Source of the DNA: Schlesneria sp. DSM 10557
Lineage (GTDB): Bacteria; Planctomycetota; Planctomycetia; Planctomycetales; Planctomycetaceae
Reading direction: 5' to 3'
Length of the DNA stretch: 64,000 bases
NCBI RefSeq assembly: GCF_041860085.1
Contig: NZ_CP124747.1
Span: 5,208,001 to 5,272,000, forward strand
The stretch's first letter is position 1, and every line of letters begins with the position of its first letter. Below the pieces are notes generated by a model, which did not search any database, was not told where the DNA came from, and saw only the letters and a program-made list of their open reading frames with translations. The translations under genes were made by a program, and so were the position numbers. Shown piece after piece: positions 19,015 to 28,028 of this stretch.

Positions 19015-19714
19015 AGACCGCTCGGAACTTGGCGACTTTTCGCTTGATGACGGCATTGCAGTAAGGTGCGTCCGGATTGTTGCGGTAGTAGTTCTGGTGG
19101 TAGTCCTCGCCGGGATAGAATACTTTCAGTGGCGAGATCTCGGTTACGATCGGTGAATCGAAGGCACCCGATTCGTCCAGCTTCTTCATGTACTCAGTCG
19201 CAAGGTTCTTCTGCGATTCATCGTGATAGAAGATCACCGAACGGTACTGCGTTCCACGATCTGCACCCTGACGATTGAGTGTCGTGGGGTCATGCGTCTT
19301 CCAGAATACTTCGAGCAGGTCGACGTAACTGACAACCTTGGGGTCATAGGTGACTTGGATGACCTCAGCATGCCCCGTGTTCCCTGTGCAGACCTGGGCA
19401 TACGTTGGGTTATCGACGTGCCCGCCACTGTACCCGGAGACGACCGACTTGACCCCTTTCAATTGCTGAAAGACGGCCTCGGTGCACCAGAAGCAACCGG
19501 AACCGAACGTGGCTTCCTCAAGTTTCGCTGCTGCGGGTGGGGCTGCCCCTTCTGATGCCGCTTTCTCATCGTTGCCGTTGGAGGATTCGACCATCTTCCA
19601 GTTTCCTTGTCCAAAGAGGATCGCGGCGGCGACTGACAGTTGAACGAGGAATCTGACTGCCGTTCTATCAGTTCCACTCGAGACGACCGTGGATGAGAAA
19701 GATGACGCCTGCAT
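18980..19714 (-). CDS. msrA: Peptide methionine-S-sulfoxide reductase, exported
   Basis: A 244-residue MsrA that reduces the S-epimer of methionine sulfoxide in proteins. The catalytic motif GSGCFWCTEAVF (Cys 74) is intact, as are GYSGGHVDNPTYAQVCTGNTGHAEV and the C-terminal YHQNYYRNNP. Before the domain come a hydrophobic segment (about 19-36) and a linker rich in Ala, Pro and Glu, so the enzyme is probably anchored or secreted and acts outside the cytoplasm. The ATG at 19714 is preceded by AAAGGA; the frame is open further upstream. Its 3' end runs into the end of lspA by 35 bases. Confidence 0.93.
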   Translation of the reverse strand: MQASSFSSTVVSSGTDRTAVRFLVQLSVAAAILFGQGNWKMVESSNGNDEKAASEGAAPPAAAKLEEATFGSGCFWCTEAVFQQLKGVKSVVSGYSGGHVDNPTYAQVCTGNTGHAEVIQVTYDPKVVSYVDLLEVFWKTHDPTTLNRQGADRGTQYRSVIFYHDESQKNLATEYMKKLDESGAFDSPIVTEISPLKVFYPGEDYHQNYYRNNPDAPYCNAVIKRKVAKFRAVFKDKIASPTKK

Positions 19715-19935
19715 CGTTTGTCCTTTCAAAATGCTTCCTGCAGAAGCATAGTTACGGAACTGGAAGCCACTCGCTCGTTGCTGTCGAATCTGGCCGAACG
19801 AGTGGCCGAACCCAGCCATCTTCATTAAACATAGGCCTCGGCCGATTGATTGACAACGGTACTTTCGCCGAATTTCCTGCGTGGTAAACGTACTGCCGCA
19901 GGGGAATTTTCCAAACCGTCGGATGAGAGTCAGGG

Positions 19936-20985
19936 ATGATCGCCGGGTCGCTTGCCACCGTGAGCCAAGTGAATCTGGCGATCGCAGGAAGGAACATTGT
20001 GGAATTTTCGGGCGAGCTCCTTTCCAGCTGCTGGTTTCTGGCTGGGCCTACAGCGTGCGGCAAAACTGCCGTTTCGTTGCGACTGGCCCAGAAGATCAAT
20101 GCCGAGATTATCGCGCTGGATTCGATGACCCTTTATCGGGGGATGGATATTGGCACCGCGAAGGCCACGCCCGAGCAACAGGCAATCGTTCCGCACCATC
20201 TGATTAATGTCCTGGACCCCAATCAGGATTACAGTCTGTCGGAATATGTCTCGGCGGCGGAAGGTGTCTGTCGTGAAATCGTCGGGCGAGGTCGCACTCC
20301 ATTGTTTGTCGGTGGGACGGGTCTGTACCTGCGGGGAGTCCTTCGAGGCGTCTTTGAGGGACCACCCGCTGATTGGTCGCTTCGGTCACGATTTGAGGCC
20401 CTCAGTACTGAACACGGCCCCCGGTTCCTGCATGATCGACTGAGTGAGGTCGATCCTGAAGCGGCTGCCCGCCTTCATCCGAACGACCAGCGCAGGATCA
20501 TTCGAGCCCTCGAAGTCTTTGAGCTGCTGGGGCAGCCGCTTTCGAACTTGCAGCGTCAAGGGCCGTTGCCGCTGGGTGTTCGTCCTCGGCAAGTCTACTG
20601 GCTGTCGCCTCCTCGGGACTGGTTGTACAAGCGAATCGACGACCGTGTCCGCCAGATGTTTGCCGAAGGGCTGGTCGACGAAGTGAGACGGCTGACCGCT
20701 CCACCCCATTCGCTCAGCCAGACTGCCCGTCAGGCGTTGGGCTATAAGGAAGTGATCGACTGGTTGGAGTCGATTAGACCCGACTCCGGCGTCACGGGTG
20801 CTGATACGGAGCCACCCAAAGCCGCCGTGGAAGACCTGATTACTCTCATTCAAATGCGAACCCGGCAGTTTGCCAAACGTCAGCAGACCTGGTTCCGAAA
20901 TCTCGAAGAGTGTCATGCCGTCGCCATTGAGGGATCTGAAAACGTTGACCAGATTACGGAAAAAATCCTCAGCATGAACCCCTGA
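19936..20985 (+). CDS. miaA: tRNA dimethylallyltransferase
   Basis: A 349-residue enzyme that adds dimethylallyl to N6 of A37 in tRNAs reading UNN codons. The P-loop GPTACGKT (37-44), the DSMTLYRGMDIGTAK motif, HHLINVLDPNQDYS, VGGTGLYLRGVL and the later LYKRIDDRVRQMF stretch are all conserved. About 30 residues precede the first strand, a little longer than in E. coli. The last codons form the left arm of a strong hairpin that seems to end transcription from the opposite strand. It is a single gene with no hfq nearby. Confidence 0.94.
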   Translation: MIAGSLATVSQVNLAIAGRNIVEFSGELLSSCWFLAGPTACGKTAVSLRLAQKINAEIIALDSMTLYRGMDIGTAKATPEQQAIVPHHLINVLDPNQDYSLSEYVSAAEGVCREIVGRGRTPLFVGGTGLYLRGVLRGVFEGPPADWSLRSRFEALSTEHGPRFLHDRLSEVDPEAAARLHPNDQRRIIRALEVFELLGQPLSNLQRQGPLPLGVRPRQVYWLSPPRDWLYKRIDDRVRQMFAEGLVDEVRRLTAPPHSLSQTARQALGYKEVIDWLESIRPDSGVTGADTEPPKAAVEDLITLIQMRTRQFAKRQQTWFRNLEECHAVAIEGSENVDQITEKILSMNP

Positions 20986-21005
20986 ATCAGGGAATCATGC
21001 TGAGG
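20961..21005 (-). terminator. Rho-independent terminator for the beta-helix giant gene, embedded in the end of miaA
   Basis: An 11-bp perfect stem (20967-20977 with 20995-21005, arm CCTCAGCATGA) encloses an inner CCCTG/CAGGG stem. Read on the minus strand the stem is followed by GATTTTTTCC, a clear U-tract. It lies 45 bases past the stop of the minus-strand gene, and its distal arm and T-run fall within the last codons of miaA. Confidence 0.85.
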
Positions 21006-21049
21006 TGTCTCTTTCAGGTTCGATTCTGTCAGGACGAATCTCGGATCGA

Positions 21050-24000
21050 TCAGGGGCCCGAGAATCCGTTGATCAGGAACTGGCCGAAGGTCGAATTCGT
21101 GGGCTGTTCAAAGTACCAGTTCTGCGAAGTAATACCTACGCCGTTGCCGTTGATGTTCACGATGTTGTTACGCACACCGCTGAGCGTGACAGGCGCCCCG
21201 GTGACCAGCGAGAAGTTGATCCCCTGGCCCAGGATCGGCTGAGCTCCAGTGATGTTGATGATGTTTCCGTTGAACGCGAACGAGGCGGGGGCCTGGATGT
21301 TTCGGAACAGCATCCCCTGGTTCAGCGGGCCCTGGGTCATCGTGATTTCATTGTCGAAGATATCAACAAACGAGTTTCTGGCGGTGGAGTTGGTGATCGA
21401 GATATCCGTTCCCAGGTCCGTCAGTGTCAGGTTGGCATTCACGGGTGGCGTGGTGAACGTCATCAGGTTTCGGCCAATGCTCAGGTTCGTCTGACTGAAG
21501 TTGTTGACGAAGATCCCGGTGTTGGCACCGTTGATCCCGGTAATGGTGTTCCCCTGGATCGCAAAGTTGGTTGTGTACCGGGTCGTCGCATTCTGAATCG
21601 CAAACGCGTTATTGAATCCCTGCAGGTTCATGATGTTGTTACTCATCGACGAGTTGATGTTGTCGACGATCGAGTTGGAGTCGATCTGGCCGGTCCAGTC
21701 GACGTTCACACCCGAAACGCGACCCACATCACCTGCCTGGACCAGCATGGCGTTGTTGTCAAACTGGAAGACCAGCGGAACACCGAATGTCTGGATCGGA
21801 ATCGTGTTGACGATGGTTTCCAGGTCCCCACGAGTCCCCGAGACTCGGACCAGGTCTCCCGTGCCGGCGGCTCCGACGAATCCACCCAGGAACCCGTCGG
21901 TGTTGGTGTTGTTGGTGATGTTCCAGACGTACTTTCCGTTGGTGGGAAGAACCGTCGTGGTTTGTGGTTGTGCTAGGGCCCGCGTCGCGTGCAGGAAGAT
22001 CGCGTGATCGAATTCATCGGTCCCGTTCAGATTGAACTGCGACGACTGAATGTCGACTCTCATTACGTTGCTTGCATCGATACCAACACCTGTCTGAACC
22101 CCCAGTCCCCCGATGTTACTGCTAATGTTCGAATTCGCGACTTCCAACTGGAGGATGTCCGAAGCCCGGATACCGACGGTGTTGTCCAGGATCGTCATGC
22201 TTCTAAAGCGATAGCTGCCAGTCTGGATCAGGTTGGTATCAGTCTGTTCAACGTTGATACCGGCGATGGATGCGTCGGTGATCGTTCCACCCACGGTCTG
22301 CGGGTTAGGTGGCAGTGCCCCGACGGTGAAGATGAAGTTGTCCAGCAGCGGAATCGTGGTGGCGTTGATCGCGTGGTTATTGACGAGGTTGATACCGTAC
22401 TGTGGCGTTGTTGTGGTCGATGCGGCACTCGACACACTGGTCAAGTTCACGTTGATGGCAGAATTACGAATATCGACTGCGGTGCCGCCGAGGGCCGCGA
22501 TGGTCCCCTGCCCGATCGTCAGGCCGGACGGGACGAGGGCTCCGATCGTCGATCCCACGTTCTCGGCATAGAACGCGGTCCCTTCGGTCGCCGCACCCAG
22601 GTTGCCGATATTCAGGGAGTTGAAGACGACGGAAGCACGGTTTCGCACACCGTCGAGGTCCCCGATGTTGACACCAATCGCATTGAACCCTGAAGCCGCT
22701 GGTCCGGCGGCATTCTGAACGTTCAACGTCTGGAACGTCACAGTCCCTCGCAGGTCCGAGTTTCCTCGGATATCAAGACCAGGCAGGTTTGAGCCATTCT
22801 GGTTGTTGATCGTGGTCGTTCCATTGAAGGTAACGGGTCCGCGGTTGGAGCGGACAGCGATCCCGATGTCACCTCGTCCATTGATCGTGGTCGAAGCGGT
22901 GTTGAAGCCGCCATTGAACAGGACGGTCGAGCTGTCGTCGAAGATATCGATGCCAATACCCGACAGGTTGCTGATCAGCGTGTCACCGTTCACCGTGAAT
23001 CGACCGGTGTTTTCCGAATCCAGTTCCCCGATCACGATCCCGTCGGAGCCATTCGTGATCCGGACATTGTTAAAGGTGACGTTCTTGGAGTTCCCCTGGT
23101 ACTCGATAGCAGGCCGTGTGACGTTGCTGTCAGCGGCAGCAATGCTGGTCCCGGTTGTGAACGTGATGTTCGGTCCGGCGTCCGTCCCTGCGTTGTCATG
23201 AATGAAGATCCCGCGTCCCTGGCGGTTCAGGATGTTGATGTCGAATCCATTGCTGTTATTTGAGTCAATGTTGTTGTTGAAATTGACGGAACTTCCCGCC
23301 GTCAGGCCTTCAATGTTGATCGCGTCTCCGGCGGATCCATCAATCGTGATCGTGCCGTTGGACGTGATGATCCCCGAGTTATTCAGAATGTTAAGTCCGA
23401 TCCCGGTTCCGTTTGTCACGTTGAGATTGCCGAGGTTGATGAACCCCGCAGAGTTCTGGACGAGCACCCCTTGTGCGTTCTCGTCGTTCACCGTCGAACG
23501 GGTGAAGTCAACAGTACTTCCCGCGGCGGTTCCCTGAATCACCAGAGCACGGCCGCCGGTCCCTTCCACGTTGTTAATCACGCCGGGAGTTGGCACCAGC
23601 GCTCCCGAGGCATTACGTGGAGTGAGCAAGTCCTCGGTGAAGACCACGGTCCCCTGAGTGCCGTTGACGAAGAACGTATTGGCATTGCTGGACGGGTCGT
23701 TAATTGTGTTTCCTTCAAACCGGACTGTTCCCTGTGTGTTGTTCAGGAACACAGCGGCCAGACCCGATCCCGAGACATCGGTCTGACGGACCGTGCTGTG
23801 GGTGGTGGAACCGATGATTCCATCGCCCACGATCCCTCGCAGTGTGGGATCGATGATCTGGAAGCCACTGAATTCCGAGCGGTTCGCCAGGGTGACCCCG
23901 TCGCCAGGAGCATCCGCAAAGATCGGACGCTCCCCAGGGCTGCCCGCCGCGATGACGTGTGGCAGCAGCAGGGTCGAGCCGTAGCCCGAGGTCGAGTTCA

Positions 24001-25456
24001 TTGCGTTCGTGTTAACGACGTGCAGCACATTCGAGGCATCCCCCAGAACGCGGACGTCCGATTCCAGATTGACGTTCACGCCGGTGAACTGGCTGTCAGC
24101 ATGGACGAAGATGATGTCATGTTGCGAGCCTCCTTGAGCGTCGGCGAAGACCTTATACGGGTTCTCGACCGTTCCGTCGCCAACAACACCATTGACCGAG
24201 GTGGCTGTGGAGTTGCTGTCGACGTGGTTGAAAAAGTAGGGCAGGTCGGTTTCCGGATTGATCACCACGACATTCTCATCGGTGATCTCTTTCCGGCCCA
24301 CAATCATGTTGTAGTTACGAATAACGGGTGTTGTCATACGGTCGTATTGCGATTTGCGCTCGCCCGGCGACTGCCTGAATCCCCCATAACTCCACGATCC
24401 CCCGAAGACAACGTTCGTTTTGAACTGGGGGTCATGAGTGACTTCGAGCTGAATCTGGATGCTGGGAATCGGACTGGCCTGGACACGAGTTCGCCAGCCA
24501 CCGAAGGACTCAATCATATTGCTTTCGTACCAGTAACCACCGCCGAACACGCGCAAGTCATGTCGCTGTGGAATCGCACCGGGTATCGGAAAGCCGATTT
24601 CGCCGTCGAATCCGTGCAGCGCGGACGCGACCGTTCGCTGCTGATTGACTTGCAGAAAATGGCCAACAAACCGTTGAGTCCCGTCCAGATTCACCAGTGA
24701 GATCTGTTCATCGGAAGTCCCGGTGGGAAGATAGGCGTTGCTACGGATGTCATACCACTGGCCCAGGAACTCGGCACCGAAACCAATCTGACGGAATGTG
24801 GGACCACTTGTTGTGTCGTAATCGAAGAAGGCGTTCACGCCCAGAATGCGGTCAATCGTTGGCAGGTAACGGCGATAACCACCCCCCAGGTTGGCACCCC
24901 ACGTATCGGCAGAACCCTTAAATGCCCGTAAATCGACGAAGAACAGGTTATTGTCGATCAGCGAGTAAGGCATCATTTCGATCGGATAGATCGCCTGCTT
25001 ACGCCCGATGGCGGGACCTGTGAATCCGCCGATCCGGAAGAGGTTCCCCAGCGACTGGCCCGATCGTCCTGAGAGCGTATCGCTAAACAGGAAGCCCCCA
25101 TCATCCGGCTCCGGTCCTCCCATCTGTTGCATTGGCGGAGGAGGCATCTCCATGGGGCCCTGGCCACGGATGATCAGAGGAGTAATCGAGCTTCCATTAC
25201 CGCTCGAACGGCTGTCGGTCATTTTGGACCGGACCCGTTCTGCAGTCGGAGCGCCGTCCTCTTCCGCGAGTGCGATCTTCTCGCTCCATTCACGGGTCAT
25301 CCGGGCTTCATCCTCTTCGAGGATCTGGGCCGCAGGCTGATCTTGGCCGCAGATCGCCTGCCAGGGGATGACCGCTAAGACTCCGAAGCAGATCCAAAGC
25401 AGTACCTGCATGGATCGGTCAAAGCGGTGATAACGACGTGAGAGAGACACGTGCAT
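21050..25456 (-). CDS. Inverse-autotransporter-like giant surface protein with beta-helix passenger
   Basis: A 1468-residue protein. A signal peptide (about 12-36, LLWICFGVLAVIPWQAICG) is followed by an acidic linker (about 40-125), then a beta-barrel-like domain (about 130-380). Segments such as WGANLGGGYRRYLPT, LGVNAFFDYD, IGFGAEFLGQWYDIRSNAYLP and RVFGGGYWYE closely resemble the intimin/invasin inverse-autotransporter barrel. From about 430 onward there is a long Asn/Thr/Gly/Ile-rich right-handed beta-helix that opens with GDGTVENPYKVFADAQ, in place of the usual Ig-like domains. The barrel probably sits in the outer membrane and exports the C-terminal passenger; this is inference. The ATG at 25456 has AGAGG upstream; the frame stays open to 25642. 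A terminator follows at 20961-21005. Confidence 0.8.
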   Translation of the reverse strand: MHVSLSRRYHRFDRSMQVLLWICFGVLAVIPWQAICGQDQPAAQILEEDEARMTREWSEKIALAEEDGAPTAERVRSKMTDSRSSGNGSSITPLIIRGQGPMEMPPPPMQQMGGPEPDDGGFLFSDTLSGRSGQSLGNLFRIGGFTGPAIGRKQAIYPIEMMPYSLIDNNLFFVDLRAFKGSADTWGANLGGGYRRYLPTIDRILGVNAFFDYDTTSGPTFRQIGFGAEFLGQWYDIRSNAYLPTGTSDEQISLVNLDGTQRFVGHFLQVNQQRTVASALHGFDGEIGFPIPGAIPQRHDLRVFGGGYWYESNMIESFGGWRTRVQASPIPSIQIQLEVTHDPQFKTNVVFGGSWSYGGFRQSPGERKSQYDRMTTPVIRNYNMIVGRKEITDENVVVINPETDLPYFFNHVDSNSTATSVNGVVGDGTVENPYKVFADAQGGSQHDIIFVHADSQFTGVNVNLESDVRVLGDASNVLHVVNTNAMNSTSGYGSTLLLPHVIAAGSPGERPIFADAPGDGVTLANRSEFSGFQIIDPTLRGIVGDGIIGSTTHSTVRQTDVSGSGLAAVFLNNTQGTVRFEGNTINDPSSNANTFFVNGTQGTVVFTEDLLTPRNASGALVPTPGVINNVEGTGGRALVIQGTAAGSTVDFTRSTVNDENAQGVLVQNSAGFINLGNLNVTNGTGIGLNILNNSGIITSNGTITIDGSAGDAINIEGLTAGSSVNFNNNIDSNNSNGFDINILNRQGRGIFIHDNAGTDAGPNITFTTGTSIAAADSNVTRPAIEYQGNSKNVTFNNVRITNGSDGIVIGELDSENTGRFTVNGDTLISNLSGIGIDIFDDSSTVLFNGGFNTASTTINGRGDIGIAVRSNRGPVTFNGTTTINNQNGSNLPGLDIRGNSDLRGTVTFQTLNVQNAAGPAASGFNAIGVNIGDLDGVRNRASVVFNSLNIGNLGAATEGTAFYAENVGSTIGALVPSGLTIGQGTIAALGGTAVDIRNSAINVNLTSVSSAASTTTTPQYGINLVNNHAINATTIPLLDNFIFTVGALPPNPQTVGGTITDASIAGINVEQTDTNLIQTGSYRFRSMTILDNTVGIRASDILQLEVANSNISSNIGGLGVQTGVGIDASNVMRVDIQSSQFNLNGTDEFDHAIFLHATRALAQPQTTTVLPTNGKYVWNITNNTNTDGFLGGFVGAAGTGDLVRVSGTRGDLETIVNTIPIQTFGVPLVFQFDNNAMLVQAGDVGRVSGVNVDWTGQIDSNSIVDNINSSMSNNIMNLQGFNNAFAIQNATTRYTTNFAIQGNTITGINGANTGIFVNNFSQTNLSIGRNLMTFTTPPVNANLTLTDLGTDISITNSTARNSFVDIFDNEITMTQGPLNQGMLFRNIQAPASFAFNGNIINITGAQPILGQGINFSLVTGAPVTLSGVRNNIVNINGNGVGITSQNWYFEQPTNSTFGQFLINGFSGP

Positions 25457-25680
25457 CGAGGCACCTCTACGATGGGCAGTCATGGCGCAGACCAGACGAC
25501 GTCCGGACCTCGGACGACGCAGACCTGCAAAACGATATGTCTGGGATGGGAGGGTCGCGTTGTAGTTACCGCTTCCAAACGCATCAACCCGAATTTGGGG
25601 GTGATTGAACGTGTCGACCCCCATTTCTGGGGTAAGTCGCACCCGATTCCAGCAAGAACTGCCGCCCGTAGGGAGGTTAC

Positions 25681-27003
25681 CTACGATTTAAAGACGCGCT
25701 GGAGCTCTTCCAGCGAAGTTTTCCCCTCTGACACCAGTCGCAGACCATCTTTATGGAACGTCAGACAGCCTTCAGCCCGCGCAAGTGCCTTAATCTGGTC
25801 TGCAGGAGCCCCCGACGCAATCAGTTTGCGCAGCGGGTCCGAAACGATGATCACTTCCATCATCGCCACTCGACCGTAAAAGCCGACCCCTTTGCACTTT
25901 TCGCACGGTTCCTCTTCTTCACCGGTCTTCTCGTTAACGATCGGTTCCCCCTTGCGATACAGGACCTTCGTTTCCGGAGGGAGACCCACTTTCTCCAGCA
26001 GTTTGGGATTGGGACGGAAGGCCTCGCGACATTCTGTACAGAGCAGACGGACCAGCTTGGGGCTGAAAACGGCGTCGATCCGCTCGCTCGCCATCTGCGG
26101 ATCCCCTGCCCATTCGCGCAACTGCACGATCGCACTGGAGCAGTCTTTCGCCTGCATTTCGCTGACGATGCAGATACTGTCGGCGACGCTGAAGAGTTGC
26201 TGAGCCGTGTCCTGGTCCCGGATTGGATCGACGAAGATCACATCCGCCTCTTCGCGCATCATTCGACCCATGGACGTCGCGATGTCGTCGCCCGGGTTGA
26301 CTTCGAATTTCTTGATATTCAGCAGTTCCCGCGTTGTATTGGCGATCGAATAGATCGAATACAGGTAAACGTCGATCCCGCGCAGCAGTGCGTAGGTGGT
26401 CGTCGTCACCCCTGATCCCGCGGGGCCACAGCAGATGATCAGGCCGTGCCGGTGGCCCGTGACTTCACGGATCGTCTGGCGCAGCGAATCGCTGAAACCG
26501 AGATCCATCGGCGTTTCCAGCTTCTGGCTGAGGTCCCGAACGCGCACAACCAGTCGCTCGGTCCCCTCGGCCTGAGGAGTGAATTCGACCGAAAGTTCGT
26601 ACTTTTTGCCCAGGAATTCGGCTTTCACGCCCCCCGACTGGGCCTTTCCTTTCAACCGGGCATCAAGCCCCGAAAGGACTTTCAGCATCTGGAAGATGGC
26701 GGAGGCCTGCTGTTTGGCCAGCCGGCCACCGGAATAAGGCATTCCGTCGATCGAGAGAGCGACCTGAGCCCGCTCCCCTTTCACATCGACACGAATGACT
26801 TCGGCCCGCCGCTCGATCGCGTCCGTAATCAGGTCCTTGGTGGGACGGAGTGCCGCCTGGACCAGGCGCGCGTTGGCGGCCATGTCGGCGGTGTTTCCAT
26901 TCATGGCACCCTGGAAATTGACCAGTTCGACATCGTCATCATCATCGTCGTCGTCTTCCTCGTGGCGGGTATTTTGATTCTTCTTTCCAAACCCGAAGAC
27001 CAT
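25681..27003 (-). CDS. GspE/PilB-like secretion ATPase homologue with altered nucleotide-binding motifs
   Basis: A 440-residue protein with the C-terminal architecture of type II secretion/type IV pilus ATPases. It has a run of eight Asp (about 17-24), an N-terminal PAS-like domain of the family (about 45-170), an ATPase core (about 175-315), and a four-Cys zinc site (Cys 322, 325, 367, 370; LCTECREAF and PCEKCKGVGFYGR). The P-loop reads GPAGSGVTTTTY, with Val 199 where GspE-type ATPases have the Walker A Lys. The Walker B region reads ADVIFVDPIRDQDTA, where the usual GEIRD has become DPIRD. It may therefore not hydrolyse ATP. The ATG at 27003 follows AGAGGGG and is preferred to a TTG at 27024. 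No other secretion gene is adjacent. Confidence 0.82.
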   Translation of the reverse strand: MVFGFGKKNQNTRHEEDDDDDDDDVELVNFQGAMNGNTADMAANARLVQAALRPTKDLITDAIERRAEVIRVDVKGERAQVALSIDGMPYSGGRLAKQQASAIFQMLKVLSGLDARLKGKAQSGGVKAEFLGKKYELSVEFTPQAEGTERLVVRVRDLSQKLETPMDLGFSDSLRQTIREVTGHRHGLIICCGPAGSGVTTTTYALLRGIDVYLYSIYSIANTTRELLNIKKFEVNPGDDIATSMGRMMREEADVIFVDPIRDQDTAQQLFSVADSICIVSEMQAKDCSSAIVQLREWAGDPQMASERIDAVFSPKLVRLLCTECREAFRPNPKLLEKVGLPPETKVLYRKGEPIVNEKTGEEEEPCEKCKGVGFYGRVAMMEVIIVSDPLRKLIASGAPADQIKALARAEGCLTFHKDGLRLVSEGKTSLEELQRVFKS

Positions 27004-27137
27004 CAGATTCAGCCCCTCTCTCAACCAGTAAGGATCGACGCAGCGGCGTTAAATGGTGACTTAACGCCGTTGTTCGCAGCAGACGATGCGGATTGGGATG
27101 TCTGCCAATCACGCGACAAACTCAAATTTCATGCCCG

Positions 27138-28028
27138 TTAGGACAGCAGGCCATAGGCCTGCAATGTCTTTCGCAATCGTTCTTCTTCCGCAGCCGACAA
27201 CGGTGTCAGTGGCAGCCGAAGTTCGCCCGTATCGCGGCCCAGCATCTTCATGGCGACCTTGACCGGGATCGGATTGGTGGCGATCCCCAGCATGTCGCGG
27301 CACAGCGAAAACAGCTTGAAGTGCCAGCGCTGGGCTTCGGCCATGTCGCCCGCCTTGAAGGCCTTCAGCAACTGCAGCATGTCGGCCGGAACGATGTTCC
27401 CCACGACCGACACAATTCCGCTCCCTCCCATGGCCAGCAGCGGCAGTGTCAGGCTGTCGTCGCCGCTGAGAACGGTCAGATTCGTCTGGGCGAGTGTCTG
27501 AGAAGCCTGGTCCATCGAACCGGTGGCTTCCTTAATCGCGACGACACTGGGGATTTCGGCGATGCGGGCGACCACATCCGGTTCCATGTTCTTCGCGGTT
27601 CGGCCGGGAATGTTGTACAGAATAATCGGGATATCAACCGCTTCCGCGACCGCACGGTAGTGCTGGTAGAACCCTTCGCCGGTTGGCTTGTTGTAGTACG
27701 GGGCGACCATCATCGCGCCGTCGGCACCCGCCGACTTCGCAAAACGAGTCAGCTCAATGGCTTCGGCCGTGCTGTTGGATCCCGTTCCGGCCATGACCTT
27801 GATCCGGCCGGCCGCATGTTCGCAGACGATCGCGATGACCCGTTCGTGCTCTTTCGTGGACAATGTCGGGGATTCGCCCGTCGTACCAACGGGACAAAGG
27901 CCGTTTGTCCCCTGAGAAATCTGCCAGTCGACCATTTTCTTCAGCGCGACTTCATCGACCTGACCATTCTTGAATGGGGTGACGATCGCGACGGTCAAAC
28001 CAGCGAATTGTTCGCCTTTACGTATCAT
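27138..28028 (-). CDS. dapA: 4-hydroxy-tetrahydrodipicolinate synthase
   Basis: A 296-residue TIM-barrel aldolase that condenses pyruvate and aspartate semialdehyde in the lysine/diaminopimelate pathway. Schiff-base Lys 166 lies in [10 protein letters not shown], Tyr 138 in ILYNIPGRT, and the substrate loop [10 protein letters not shown] at about 48-57. Diaminopimelate pathway genes fit the view that planctomycetes make peptidoglycan. The start overlaps the stop of the preceding dehydrogenase gene by four bases, indicating translational coupling. Related family members (for example N-acetylneuraminate lyase) are less likely given the close match to DapA motifs. Confidence 0.9.
   Translation of the reverse strand: MIRKGEQFAGLTVAIVTPFKNGQVDEVALKKMVDWQISQGTNGLCPVGTTGESPTLSTKEHERVIAIVCEHAAGRIKVMAGTGSNSTAEAIELTRFAKSAGADGAMMVAPYYNKPTGEGFYQHYRAVAEAVDIPIILYNIPGRTAKNMEPDVVARIAEIPSVVAIKEATGSMDQASQTLAQTNLTVLSGDDSLTLPLLAMGGSGIVSVVGNIVPADMLQLLKAFKAGDMAEAQRWHFKLFSLCRDMLGIATNPIPVKVAMKMLGRDTGELRLPLTPLSAAEEERLRKTLQAYGLLS

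Noticed and set aside
23471-24700. Long plus-strand open frame inside the beta-helix giant gene
   Set aside because: It is antisense to the large gene, has no family signature, and the minus-strand reading shows a signal peptide, barrel and beta-helix.
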